NCBI RefSeq assembly: GCF_021347895.1
Contig: NC_067122.1
Span: 10,839,983 to 10,903,982, forward strand
Source of the DNA: Acanthochromis polyacanthus
Taxonomy: Eukaryota > Chordata > Actinopteri > Pomacentridae
DNA: 64,000 nt
Reading direction: 5' to 3'
Shown in pieces: positions 29,101-42,166 of this stretch (positions are counted from its first letter, which is position 1; each line of letters starts with the position of its first letter). The translations under genes were made by a program, and so were the position numbers. The notes under the pieces were generated by a model. That model saw nothing but the letters and a program-made list of their open reading frames with translations. It had not been told where the DNA came from and did not search any database.

Positions 29101-31040
29101 GAGCAGTGTCGGTTGGACTTCCCATCACTGTAGGGCTGAAGACATACTGCTTTTTCAAAAACACTCCAACTGATCCTGCTGTTGTGAATCTGACCTTGGA
29201 ACACTGGGATGAATGGGTTAAAATCATCACATAAAGTCGAGGCATGCTTTGTGTCACACAAATACTACTAAAAGTTTCTATCTGTTTTGAGCGGCCACAT
29301 TTTAAATTGGGATGAGTCATGGTCCCAGAAGATAAATAAAGAAACAGAATAACATCACTCTTCATCATGCATCCAAACTTGACTTTCCAAGCCTCTTTGG
29401 ATGCTCATTTAACATACTTGCAACTTAACCCACACCTGAAAACAAGAGCTTGTTTTCACAGACCTTTTGTTGTCTTTCCAAAGTAAAAAAAAAAAAAACA
29501 CACCATGCTCGCTGCTGATCCCAAACTGAGCTATTTGCAAGAAACATTTAACCATCTGCAGAAGCAGACCATATTGGGTTTAAATACGTCAAAAGCTTTC
29601 TTCAGTTTTCTTCTAGGAATACATGAAGAATAAATCCAGATCATGTGGCAGTGCTTCATTCCATCATAGATCAATAACAGTCTGCTTTCCAAATGTTGAG
29701 CCAGGAAGCTGTTTGAGAGACGAATCCTTCACTTGACTTAGAGTGTAAAGGCCAGCGCAGATGATTGTACATATTATACACACAGGGATATACAGAACAG
29801 ACAGACAGGCGTATGGCCAGAGTAAATGATTGCATGTCAGCAGTTGTACAGATCTGGGATTATGCATTAACCCTGCAATAGATTATCTAACTAGGTGCCT
29901 TGAGGCATGCAGGATCAATAATTTAAATTATACTGTTGATTTTTGATCTGTGTATTCCTTTACAGGGTCATAACAGAGGATGGGAAGCTGCAGCATGTTG
30001 CACCAGCTGAAAAGAACTTCGATCGTGACTTTACAACGGGCTGCTTTAAAGTCGTCTCTTCAGTCAATTCACCATCTGTTTTCCACATGAGCTGAGTCGG
30101 TTCTAATCAGAATCTTATGTCACAGGGTGACATTTCCATAAGTGCATGATAGGTAGCCGTGAGGAGCCAAGAGAAAGCCACCACTAAGTAGTTACAGACA
30201 ATAGGCGACCTAGAACTGTCTAATTTAAAAGGAGAAAGTAATATATGTGATGATGCATGAAAACAGCCCAGTTGAACTGACTAACAACAACATTTTATGA
30301 ATTCTTTGATTTCACACTACAGCAAATTTATTAAGTATTAGCATAACTCTCGCTCAAGACTCTAACCAAGCTCTCTTCTTTGTATTTCAGGTCTCTTTAT
30401 TTCTGAGATGGGATTATGTGTTCTGGCTCAAAATAAACTGTAACAACATGATCTGAAACTAACGCTACATTCACACAAATACATCTCATCTTAAAAGACT
30501 TTTGAAAATAAATAAATGATCTCTGTCCAGGCAAGTGTTTCAGTTGTTTCAGAAACAATCTCTACCCACACTAACTCAAAGGCGTAATCCATTACCATTA
30601 AAGCACACTGGACATGTATGTTATAGAGTGAACAGGAAGCAGACAGTTGAGTGATCAGGTGTAGAGCCATTTGGCAGGGGCGTAATGAATCAGGGAAGAA
30701 TATGCATTGACTAATAAGATTGAATCACATAAGTGTCCGTGTCATCGTTGCCAAAAGTTTCAGTTTTCCCTGTCTACAGCTCAACTCTGCAAATAGAATT
30801 TATGAAAATCTCAATGCTGGAGGGACTTTTCCAGAAAGTCAATTTTTAGTCAGTTATAACTGTGTTTACACATGGACAAAAAGCCAGAACAGATAGTACT
30901 CATGAAACTCTGCTGTGAGGTTGTAAAATTTGAAATCACTTCCATGACTACAACTTTTTCCATTCCACTAATGCCAAATTTCAGCAACTTATTTGGAAGG
31001 ACTTTTCTAATCAGCCTCTCTGGTCTGCTATTATTGCTCT
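26192..31040. other. intergenic, about 4.8 kb without a recognised gene
   Basis: There is no supported gene. Near 28160-28205, GTCAATAAAGACTTCAA and TGCAATGACAATAAAAGC look like LINE 3'-end debris. A short A-run lies at 29486-29500. Confidence 0.55.
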
Positions 31041-31182
31041 TTTTTGGTATAGTATAAAGTAAAGTCAGATACTGCAGTTTCAAGTCATTGCGACTAATGA
31101 TTGAACAATGTTATGGCAGTGTACTGTATTTTTGGTATAGTATAAAGTCAAGTCAGATATTGCAGTTTCAATTCATTGCAAA
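31041..31182 (+). repeat. two-copy direct duplication, period about 88 bp
   Basis: 31041-31090 and 31129-31180 share TTTTTGGTATAGTATAAAGT, AAGTCAGATA and TGCAGTTTCAA, CATTGC, with few substitutions. Confidence 0.85.
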
Positions 31183-33429
31183 AAAATGATTAAATGATGC
31201 TGTACCAGCAATCCATAATTTCAATTGCAATGAAAAAGTAGATCTAGTTCAGCAATCTATAAGAGCATACACTTCATTTTTATATTCACAGGAAATATAT
31301 ATGCAGACTAAAAGAAACAGCTTCGCATTTTGCCATAAAGTACAATTCTTGCATGTATATGAAGCTCTAACTCAGAAAATTTTCCAATCTGAGAGAACGA
31401 AGAAGATCTGAAAGCACAGTGTGCAGCTGATAAACAGACTTGTTTTATGCTAAGGTTTCCAGCAGCACAGCTGCTCTGCGTGCCACATGGACTTTTTTTT
31501 CTCCTTCAACTTTCTATGTGGGTTAAACCTCTGGTTTTAATGACTATCAAATTGATGAAGCTTATGATTTTTTCCAGCAAAAGCGAACACAATAGTTTCC
31601 ATGGATACAGTGATGCAGAAAATACCTCACATATGCTGTGTGTTGAAGTGAGTCTGGTCTTGTATCCAAGGCTTTGTTTATTTTATTAGAATCTGTGTTT
31701 CTGGAAAATATAATGTTTATGAAGCCAGTAAAAAATGTGCAACTGAAATGTAAAAATGAACACAGTGTTTATATACGTGTGTAACATTCAAGTCCCTCTA
31801 AAGTTATAGATTAAACCCCTAAAAGCTCAACTCTGTGACTCAAAATTACATAATTAGAAGTGTTTTTTTTTTACCATGAAAATAATCTCTTCCTGTCTTA
31901 AAAAGGTTTAGGTCTGCATCCTTCAGAATATTCAGATCCCTGCCAAAAACTCTAACTACCCTTCCACTACTTGCTGCACCTCGAGCACACCACAGCAGCT
32001 GTGCTTAAACACGGAAAAACTATTCTACACTACACAATGCCAAGTTGTATTATTGATGTAATTCAGCCATACATTTTCAGCCAGACACCAGTTCTCAAGA
32101 AGAATACTCATATAGGAAGGCCCACCCTTCAAGTTGATTGAATTGGTCTCCTAGTTTTGTGCTTAATGAAATCTGGCTGCCAAAATCCATGTTTTTCCAA
32201 TGGTAACTGCAACTTGCCATGGTGTTGCATGCTTATTTTGCTCATGATGTGTCTTCCAGCCAATGAAACACACTACATAGGCATGTTAACATGTAGATGG
32301 TGGGCAGATTTAAATAGGTGGAATTGATGTTAGTCACAGTTGCAATAATATGCCCCAAGAATATCTTTTGAGAAGAACTCAGATTCAAAACTACATCCAT
32401 GCAAACACAAATACAGTTATTGTGTACACAAATAAGTTTGAGTGAACTGCTCAAGTTTAGATCATATCTGGCTTTTGAGCTTTTTCTGATCCTAAATTTA
32501 CTTAACCTTCCAGCATGGCTCGGATAAAGAAAGAAAAGATGGACAGGTACAGAAACCGAGGTGGTGACTCGTCCTCACAATTGCCCCCCTCAGCTGTCAG
32601 ATTTCTGGTTACTAATTCTACCATCCGTCATCATTATTTCATTAAACTCGAAACTGGAGAGACACCGGCCGGCAAGGCCATTAACACAGTATATTGAGCA
32701 GTAACTGCTCACACCTATGAAAACAAAGTGCAGAACTTATTACCCTGTCAGGATGTCATAGGAAACCAGGGGTAGGAAGTAAGAGATTATGATGTTACAG
32801 TAATCTCATGTAAAAAAAAATAAAAAATAAAAATACAGTTTTATCTCACTGTAATTTCAGACAGATATAGGAAAAAAGAATATTCCTGTTGCATAAATCT
32901 GCCAGTGACTGACATATTTTTGAAATATTTGTAGCATACATACCATACAACTGAATCAGATTATAATATAATAATACAATCCTAAAGGAGGACGATACAG
33001 ATCATTTATTTCTAATCAGAATTTACCATTACACGCAACAGGCATTTTTTTCTTGAAGATTATACTGCATGTTCCTGTAAGTTTACAGTAACAATAACTG
33101 CACTTTGGGGCCCTATTGAGACACAATGGTTCTTTAAGTTTAATTTTAACATCAGGATATTAACATACACGAAATGGCAGCATTTTGCATAACATACAGA
33201 TGTTTCTCAGAATTTTTACAATCTTCATAACCTCGGTTGAACTTACTGGCATATTAACATCTGCAAACATTAGCACCAAACACAAAGCACAGCTGAGCCT
33301 TATTGGGTAAAGGATGCTTATAGTTTTGACCTGATGAAGACAGTTGGTCCATCTCCGTTTCAAATCTCATCTGTGGTCATGGGTTCTAGGTAATGACAGA
33401 AAAAATGTGATACATGGATTAAAGTGGTC
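31183..33429. other. intergenic, nothing recognised
   Basis: AT-rich unique-looking DNA; the small open frames show no domain. Confidence 0.6.
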
Positions 33430-33800
33430 GAAATGAGCTTTCTTTGTAGGGTGGCTAGGCTCAGCTTTAGAGACAGGGTGAGAAGTTCGGACATCCAGAG
33501 GGAACTTGAAGTAGTGCTCCTTCACGTCAAAAAGAGCCAGCTGAGGTGGTTTTGACATCGTATTCAGATCCTCCCTGGGAGACTTCCTTCTGAGGTTTTC
33601 CAAGCACATCCGCCTCAGAAGAGACCACGGGGTCGACTCAAAGCTTGTTTGAAGGGATTATATATCTCATCTGTCCTTGTAATTCCTCGGGGATGGCCCC
33701 AGAAGAACTGGAAACCATCGCTAGGGAGAGGGACCTCTGTAATGATCTGCTTCGTCTGCTGTCTCCCAGGAAGAAAATAGATGTATGGATGAAGACAGCT
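33430..33800 (+). mobile_element. LINE fragment, C-terminal coding end, RTE-like
   Basis: The + strand still reads GLSLRDRVRSSDIQREL, then HVKKSQLRWF, stop, LPGRLPSEVFQAHPPQKRPR. This is the familiar fish LINE C-terminal pattern (SQLRWFGHL...PGR...PRGRPR). Stops and frame shifts make it a dead fragment. The RTE label comes from memory of the pattern. Confidence 0.7.
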
Positions 33801-33889
33801 GATTAAAAAAAGCTATTTATTTTTTTAATCAATTGTCAGCCGTTCATTACGAGACAGATTTTATCTATTCATTTTCTTTCATTTATCCC

Positions 33890-34480
33890 AGGTCGCATCA
33901 CAGTGGCAGTAGGTTATGTAGGGGAGTCCAGATGTCCCTCTTGCAAGCAACATTTTTCAGTTCCCAGGCCAGATGAGATATGTAGTCCCTCCATAAGTTC
34001 TGGGTCTACTCCGGAGTTTCCCCCAAGTTGAACATGTCAGAAAAGCCTTCAAAGAATGGCACCCAGAAGGCATCCTAATCAGATGCACCAACCACCTCAA
34101 ATAGGCACCATTTGATGCAAAGGACCAATAACTCTCCTTCGATGTCTCTCCATGTGTCTGAGCTACACACCCTACCTCTAAGGCTGAGCCTGACCATGCT
34201 ACGGAAGAAGCCAATTTCAGATGCCTATATCAACAACCTCATTCTTTTGGTCACTACCCAGAGCTCAAGACCACAGGTGAGGGTTGAAATATAGACCGAA
34301 TGGTAAATCAAGATCTTTGCCGTTTGGATAAGTTTCCTCTTCACCACGACAGTCTGGTTAAACACCTGCATTGCAGCTGATACTAACTCCTTTCCTTGGG
34401 GTAGTGGCTCAACACTAACCCAGATGGTGCAATCTAACAGTATCCAGCAGAGAGCAATGACTTGAAGGTGCTGACTCTCA
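33890..34480 (-). mobile_element. LINE fragment in opposite orientation to the previous one
   Basis: The minus strand, in the frame at 33957-34214, contains LRWLVHLIRMPSG and RSRPRTYGG. These match the same LINE C-terminal end, and upstream coding sequence continues to about 34480. The two fragments face each other tail to tail across about 90 bases. Confidence 0.7.
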
Positions 34481-37200
34481 CACTATGTGGCAAACTAACC
34501 AAGGATCAGAGTCAAGGGGCAAATATGGTGGAGTCCAGCTGGATCCACCCACTGGAAATGTGTTACTCTGTGCCAAGAATACAAACACTGCTCTAATTTT
34601 GGCTGTACAAGGACCAAATGGCTTATACTCCTACACTTATCTTGACAGAGTATGCATATTTTGTGCCTATTTTGCACCAGTATTCATGGTACAAAAGTAT
34701 ATACTAACCAATCATGCTGAACGGGCAGCTGCTACATCTTGGCAGTATCCTGAACAATCATTGTTGCAAAAAGTTCAAAATTATGTGTCATGCAATGTTT
34801 GAAAAAACTAGCTGTTAAAATAATAGTCCAGGCTTCTAAAAAACTACTACAGAGACATAAAGGCGATACGACACAATAAATATCTTCTTTGCTTCAGCTA
34901 CAAGCCTACTGCATGCCATGCTGCTAGTTTACTGTTAAATATTACTTACAAACAGAATAGTAAAAATAATGGTACACATTCTCAAATGCCTAGCCCTTTG
35001 CACCTCATATGACATCTCCTGAATGTCTTGAGAAATGTCACCAACACAAATCCCATTTTATTTATTGCACTTGGCAGTTTCGGTGACTGTTATATTAAAT
35101 TACACATGACTTCTAACAATCTGTGTCTAAACTGTCTCAAGGCTCAAAAACCCTCTTTCCGCCTGTCAAAATCCGTCATGGCACACGGCAATTTATTGGG
35201 TGATTTGAGTGAGGGATCAGGGGTTTCGCCCTGGTTCATGTGGTCAGCCAGGTTCATGGAAACAGCAGGTGCTCCTGATAGTTTTTTCTGCACTTGGTGT
35301 GGTTGTGTTCTTAAGAATCACAGGATTTCTGGGCAGTGAAACGGCATTACCTAACGGTTCCTCAGAGAGGGACAGTAAATCCCTGAACAGAGAGGGACAC
35401 CAGACACACTAGATGATCTTCCTGGCTGACTTAGTGAAAGCCAATAAGGTGAATGAGTGTGTGTGAGAACTTCTAGTATGTCAGTATGCTTTCGGTGTGT
35501 GCACTTATATGTTGGGTGTATTAAAGTCTCGTGTGTCCCGTTCTGCAATAATGCCATGAAGAAATGGCCGCGTTTTTATGAGACTTCAGGTGTGTGTGAA
35601 TGTTTCTATACTTTTTCTAAAGAGCAATTCTCCCTTCACATAATAACAAAAGCAGAAAGTCTATAAATTCTTCTTTATGCAGGGACCTGGTCTAACATCA
35701 AACCACATCTTCAGTGAAGGTTTCTGAATGTGTTCTTGCATTTTTATTCATTCTGTTCTATATTCATAAATGCAGTCCTGTCACTATGTGTGCACGTCAT
35801 ATCCACCGTTTTGCAGACATGGCACTTTGCTCAATATCATTAGAGTCTGTCAGTCAGGCTTTGATTTACAAACCTAACTAGCCAAAGTTTCATATACCAC
35901 CAGGGGATTTAGGACAAGGCATCACTGTCAAAGTGTTGTTATGCAATGCTTCGCTTATGGGGAAATTCTCTATATTTGCTTTTGACTTTTCCTTCATTTT
36001 TACCTCAACTTTTAAGCTAACATCAGCCTCTCACATGCTGAGGGAGTGATATGACCTTTACGTCTGCAGAAGCCATTCATGGCCTCTTGTTGAATTAAAA
36101 AAAAAAAAAAAACTGTTGGCGTCACCTGGAAATGAGAATCGTTTTTTTCTTTCTCCAGCGCTGCAAAATCTATCTGTCCGGACAAGTGATTCAGTGTAGT
36201 GTTGAATCCCAAAATCTTATTTCCCTAAAAGAAACCAAGCAAAATCTGCCAGAGGGCAAGGTGAGTTCGCTAAAGCAAACACATTTGTTTCAGCGATTTG
36301 AAAGTGATGCTAGCTTGGTAATACCCCGTTTCACAATGTCATCACAATTCTTGAAATGGGATAGTAAGGGTGAAAAAATTTCACACATATTCACTTTTTA
36401 AAAAAAAACAAAAACAAAAAAAGCAAAAAAAACCCCAAGATTTTAGATGTATGTTTTCCTAGAGGGAAGCGTATACGTCCTCAGGGATTTCGGGTTTTCT
36501 TTTGACTTAGTGACAATTTCATATCCTCCCATGTGTCTTCATTTCCAAACTATTAGTAACTCATCTGTATTGAAGCCTGACAGCTGGACAGACTTCTGTC
36601 CAACTCATTTCTCTTCCGTCACTGCAAGATGCTCCAACAATCACAAGTCACAGTACAGAGGACCTCACTTTGGCCAGTACACCATTCACGGGTATTCTCA
36701 GTGTCAGGATTTTTACTTTGTTCTGTAATGTGGGGAAATGTCAAGGCACCAATGTTCCCAGTGCATCTCTGACTCTTTCTTAATTATTTTTCTTCACAAT
36801 ACACAGATCTTTACTTCATCTTTGAGAAAAATCTAAGAGTCTGAATTTAAGCGTCAGTTCAGTTTTTCCACTTATGACAGTCTGGTACAGCAGCTCCACA
36901 TTTTACCAGTATATTCCCGTTTTAGCTGCTGCTGTCAAAGTAAAGACTTCATATGTTAGCTGTATACATGAAGAACTTCAAAGACAGAAAGAAGGTGACT
37001 ACCACCTACTTACCTAATTCCTCATACTTCCACAAAATCATCGCTTAGCTTGAGTATCAATGTGTTTTCTGGACAAAAAAAAAATGTTTCTATTTTATTT
37101 TAATTTACTGCTATGTTTTCTCTTTGTATAACAAATTCAAAGCCATACAGGTGCTTGCACTCTGTGAACCATGCAAATTCAGTGAAAGATGTTGAAACAT
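34481..37200. other. intergenic, nothing recognised
   Basis: There is no gene I can support. A-runs at 36097-36112 and 36402-36435 are the only conspicuous features. Confidence 0.55.
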
Positions 37201-37552
37201 GAATATCCATCCATCCATTCATCCTCTATACACCGCTTTATCCTCATTAGGGTCGCAGGGGGTGCTGGAGCCTATCCCAGCTGACTCGGGCGAAGGCAGG
37301 GGACACCCTGGACAGGTCGCCAGTCTGTCGCAGGGCTACATATACAGACAAACACTCACACTCACATTCACACCTACGGGCAATTTAGATTTATCAATTA
37401 ACCTCAGTATATTTTTGGACTGTGGGAGGAAGCTGGAGTACCCGGAGAAAACCCACGCATGCACAGGGAGAACATGCAAACTCCATGCAGAAAGATCTTC
37501 TTGCTGCAAGGTGAAAGTGCTAACCACTACTCCACTGTGCAGCCCAAACATG
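37201..37552 (-). repeat. second full copy of the tRNA-headed GGATGGAT repeat
   Basis: It is the reverse of the element at 20636-21012. It starts with CATCCATCCATTCATCC and TACACCGCTTTATCC, includes TTTTTGGACTGTGGGAGGA and GCAAACTCCATGCAGA, and ends at GTGCTAACCACTACTCCACT and GTGCAGCCC. Confidence 0.8.
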
Positions 37553-40500
37553 AATATAAGAATGATTATATTCACATATGATTCCTGATGATTGATATAA
37601 TGAGTGAACTATATATTATTTTAATCATTTTTAATGATTGGGGCTGTAGGCTGTAAACAGAAAAAATCCTCATATAACATAGGAGTTAAAGTTTTACAAG
37701 AGGAAAGGATTTATCCAGTATCTGCTGCATGTAGAAAAAATACGTTTGATATTCTTGATGAGTAAAAAAACTGCAATCTATTATGCTACTATATAAATTC
37801 TGTTATATAACAGAGTCATCTGGGATGACTGTAACTCACATTTTAATCAAGTTATTCTCTGAAAAATTGCTGTGAACATTGATGTTTACTCAAGACCTCT
37901 GTGTTTCATGATGATGTTCTATCATCCAATACAAGATTAAACCTGCAAAAGCTTTCACTTGTACCCCCTGATGGTTTTACAATGCGGGTACATGAGAACA
38001 TGACAGCATAACAACTTTCCATCCATCCATAGGATAAATGGAAAAATAGAGTGATCCACCATCACTCTGAGCATGTGTCTCCTACACAGAGCAGTGAACT
38101 CCTTCCAACAGCCTGTCAAAGGTGGTGCTGCACTAGTCTTGTAATGGTTGGTCATTAAAATTAATTTCCCTGACAGGAAAAAATGAAAGTACATGCTTTT
38201 ATATACAACACTGTAGGTTAGAATGATGTTGTTAGATGGCAGAAAAAATGATGCAGAGGCTCACTGGTTCAGCATGGATTCATGCAATTTTGACTGAATA
38301 ATGGTTTTATAGAAGTAGTTTATCTGAGAAATAATCAGCGTGAAAACAGTGTGAGAAAGACAGCACTGCAATTTTTAGTCAAACCAACCAATGCCAAGAT
38401 TATTTGATTGCTAAAATGAAGCATTATCTCACATGGTTATTGTGAAAATTGTATTTCATACTCATGTTATTGCAGTTGACCCTCAACATTGGAAAACTGA
38501 AGACATTATGGCCATCCAACCAGAAATAACCAACTTTCCTGTTTTCAGTGACTCAGACCGACCATCAGCATCAAAGGGGTTATTGACTCCATCCAAGGCT
38601 TTATTGACTACATTCATCATCTCTCGCTTGCAATTCAGAGCTCACAGAGCAACTATTTTTAAAACTGCACCATGACAAACTGATATAATTGAGATCTTAT
38701 TAAAAATGTTAAATACATGTGTTTAGTCCATCAACTTTCCTGTTTAGTGACACAAAACTCATTACGGTTTTGTTAAGGCCTTGGTGTCAGTCCTCAAACC
38801 AGCATCTGAGAGGCAGAGTAGTCAAGGCCTCAGTGTACAGTACATACAAACGCTGATCGTTTTACCACATCATGTTCAGAGAAAGCAGTGCCATCAGTGT
38901 GCTCCAACTGTAATCCTGTGATTACATAACCAGAATTTATGACCAAAAAACACAGAACATTCCCAGAATATGCTGTAAAACTCTTAACATGACATATGTA
39001 AAACCTGATCTGATTACCTAATGAGTAGTTGAGTCTGCCTGCTTCAAATGTGAGCCTGTTTACCTGATGTAAATTTTGTGAAAGACTGGTGTGGAGGTGA
39101 ATGTGGGGGGCTTTATATATACGATTCGTATATATAGAAAGCATTTTGTATGCTTTCAATATTTTGCCCATTGTTACTATGTATAGTCAAAGTCCAGAGT
39201 CAAATCTCTTCTGTGATGAACTGTGATATATACAGTATGCACTGGATAAAACAAGGTTGATTTGTGTATGGACTGTCATGGTTTCCAGATAATGTATCCT
39301 GTTAACTGTGGTGATGCTGTGACTCCTTCTCTAGTGGCATCATGAAATTGAAATTTGCAGTTTGAGTAAAATGTCCAAACAACTACTCAATCAATTGCTG
39401 TGAAACTATGGGATGAACACTAAGTCATATTTTGAAACAGAAAAAAAAGTTTTGAAAAGTTAACATCTACAGAGAATAAAAATAAGTTTTGACAACTTGC
39501 ATAATGGTTTGGTGAGCTGAAAAAAATGTAATCAGACCAAAGCTCTGAGACAACATTGCCAGAAATCACGTGACTCACCAGCCTGCAAATGCGTGGGAAG
39601 GTGACAAATTTGATATTCTGATAAAATGTTGGAAAAACAAGAAGATAGAAGCACTCGAATACACAATAAAGTTTGCAAATTCAGCCTTCTGAAACATCAT
39701 GCAAGGTCATAAAATGTAGTTTCAATCTTGCAAACCCATTTTATTAAATTCAGAGCTAGCCATTTCCAAGCTGTCCTTCATACTGCAGAACTACTGATTT
39801 TAGAACCGCAGCATTGTCTGACGACCTCACCATACGTAAGAGTTACAAACAACAGCTGTGCAGTGATTTCAGTATTTTCCTGCCAAATGATTCAGCCAGG
39901 CAGAGAGAAAGTTAGAAGTGATACAACGTTTTGGCTTCACACACAGTCACCCAGCGTAGGAAGCTGTGGGTTCAAATGTTTTTCTTTGTACTGTGGACTA
40001 CAGATGTGAAGAGTCAAGTGTAAACAGCTCAACTCAAATAGCCCATTTAGAAAAGGCCTAAAACTAGAGATTATACAGTCATGGCAAATTAATATTTTTT
40101 TTCAGTATTTTGAGCTGAAAAATTGAAAGACACATTCCAGGTACATGCAAGACTTTCATTAATGAAAAGAGGCACAAAATGGGACCTTCAAGGAGTGTAC
40201 ACACAGGAAGAGACCAGCAGCAATGTGGTCATCAGATTCTATGGAATTTAAATGTAACTCTGCAACATAAATGGGAGGGTACAGGAGTTAAACTAATCTC
40301 AACTTTGAGATGACGCATTTGAGCCAGTACTGATGAAGTGCAAACTAAGCTACAAATGAAGGCCAGAGTCTATGACTTGACTGTGTTCAGATCTTCAAAA
40401 AATCACAGAGAAGTCAGCATTCGGAGGGCGGCAGGATTTATTTGTTGCTAAAAATTCAGAAGTAATTCTTAGCAGTGATAACACCCCAAGAAGAACCGAA

Positions 40501-42166
40501 GAAACTGAGCTGTGCACTGTCTTTTATGCTGTGAGCATTGGTCATTTTTCCACGCCTATAGGGCGTATGATAGGAGTAACAGTTCTGACACCATTATGCT
40601 TTTGTCAATCTATTGGTCAGATCGTGACGTCAGGTTATCATATTTCACTGGTAGATCACTTTACAGAAGACATGCACATTAAGTTATCATTAGGTCATCT
40701 TTTACAGAGAACATGCCAAGACATGTTTTTGCTCCACATCTTACCCTTATTGTTTTGTGATACAGTTCATGCATATTATTCCAATATATGTTAAAAGTTA
40801 CAATACCTTAAGTTTGCACCAATATGTTTTGAGTACATATGTCTTACTTATGGTATTTAGTCTAATAACATTTGCCATAATGATATCATCTCTTATTTTT
40901 ACCACATTGTACCCAAAAAAATATTACACTACAATACCACTAAGGATACCACTGCCTGACATCTGACATCATCACTGAGTTCCCCAAATCTTTCCCACAA
41001 GGAAACAAATGAACACTGCTTTGGTTGTTACCACTTTAACTGCATCAAAATAGAAAAGCTGTTCATTATTGTGGCTAAATATGACAATGGTACTTGCAAC
41101 TCTTGCATCCAATCTGACTTTTAAGGCTCGTTTATTTCACTTAGGAAAAAATAGGATGGACAATACACAACAAAGTCACCAAGGCAACCAGAGCTTAGCA
41201 ACCAAAGCGATGGGCACATTGTTTTATATGTGAATAGGGCTTAACTCACTTAAGACCTTAACGAACAAACAACCACCCTTCAAGAATACAATATAAACTT
41301 CAAATTTAGCTAATAAAATCTGCAAAGATAGTTTTTTCTGTCCATCACTGAAACAACGTGTATATGTTAGAGCATAATAACTGAATTCAATTTCCAATCT
41401 CTTCAGATATGCAAACCAACCACAAAGCAACAGTGTAGAGGGTGTTGCAGGGGGGCACACAATTTTCTAACTAGATGTCTTTACTGAAGGCTTGTTTTAC
41501 TCTCGTTTTGTGGTTTTTTAAAACACATTATAGGCTCCCAGTAGCTACGCTCTTTGCTGTGACTATGTAAGTGCAATAGCTTTTATGGGTGTTTGGGGTT
41601 TGTTATGACACTGAAGCATAGATATACTGGTGTGCATCCAGCAGTAAAATTTATGGGCCCTGACTGTTGCTGTCTGACGGTGTTTTGGTTTCCGAGGAAT
41701 GTCTGTCTGTCTTTCTGGGCACTGATGTTTTCTAATAGGAGAGTTAAGATGTTAACCAGAACTCACTGTGTTTCTGATCATGTAGCAGCATTGTAAAATC
41801 CTTGAGTCACAGATAAGTTCACACTTAATAGGCCGGATGTTTGATTTTTCAACAAATGTGTCCTCAGCCTTCTGAACCCAAAACCAGTCAGCAGGTTTTA
41901 AAGGCAATAATTGCAAAAATCACAGCATTGATCAGGACAAATAGAATTGGTGGACTTTCAGCATTTCAGTGGTCGGTGAATTTCTCATCTGTGACATACA
42001 AAAAATCATTTACAATCAAAATATTCTGTGAAATATACTTCTCTGATTGTTGCAAAATCAAAAAAATTTAATTTTCATTTTGTCTGTGTTACAACTTTGT
42101 CATACTACACAAAACACATTTTTGAGTTTTCTTTCCTTCTAAGTATTCAAGTGCAATTTCTTGTAG
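37553..42166. other. intergenic, 4.6 kb, nothing recognised
   Basis: No coding or RNA feature is supported. A short AT palindrome around ATATACGATTCGTATAT lies near 39115-39135. Confidence 0.55.
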
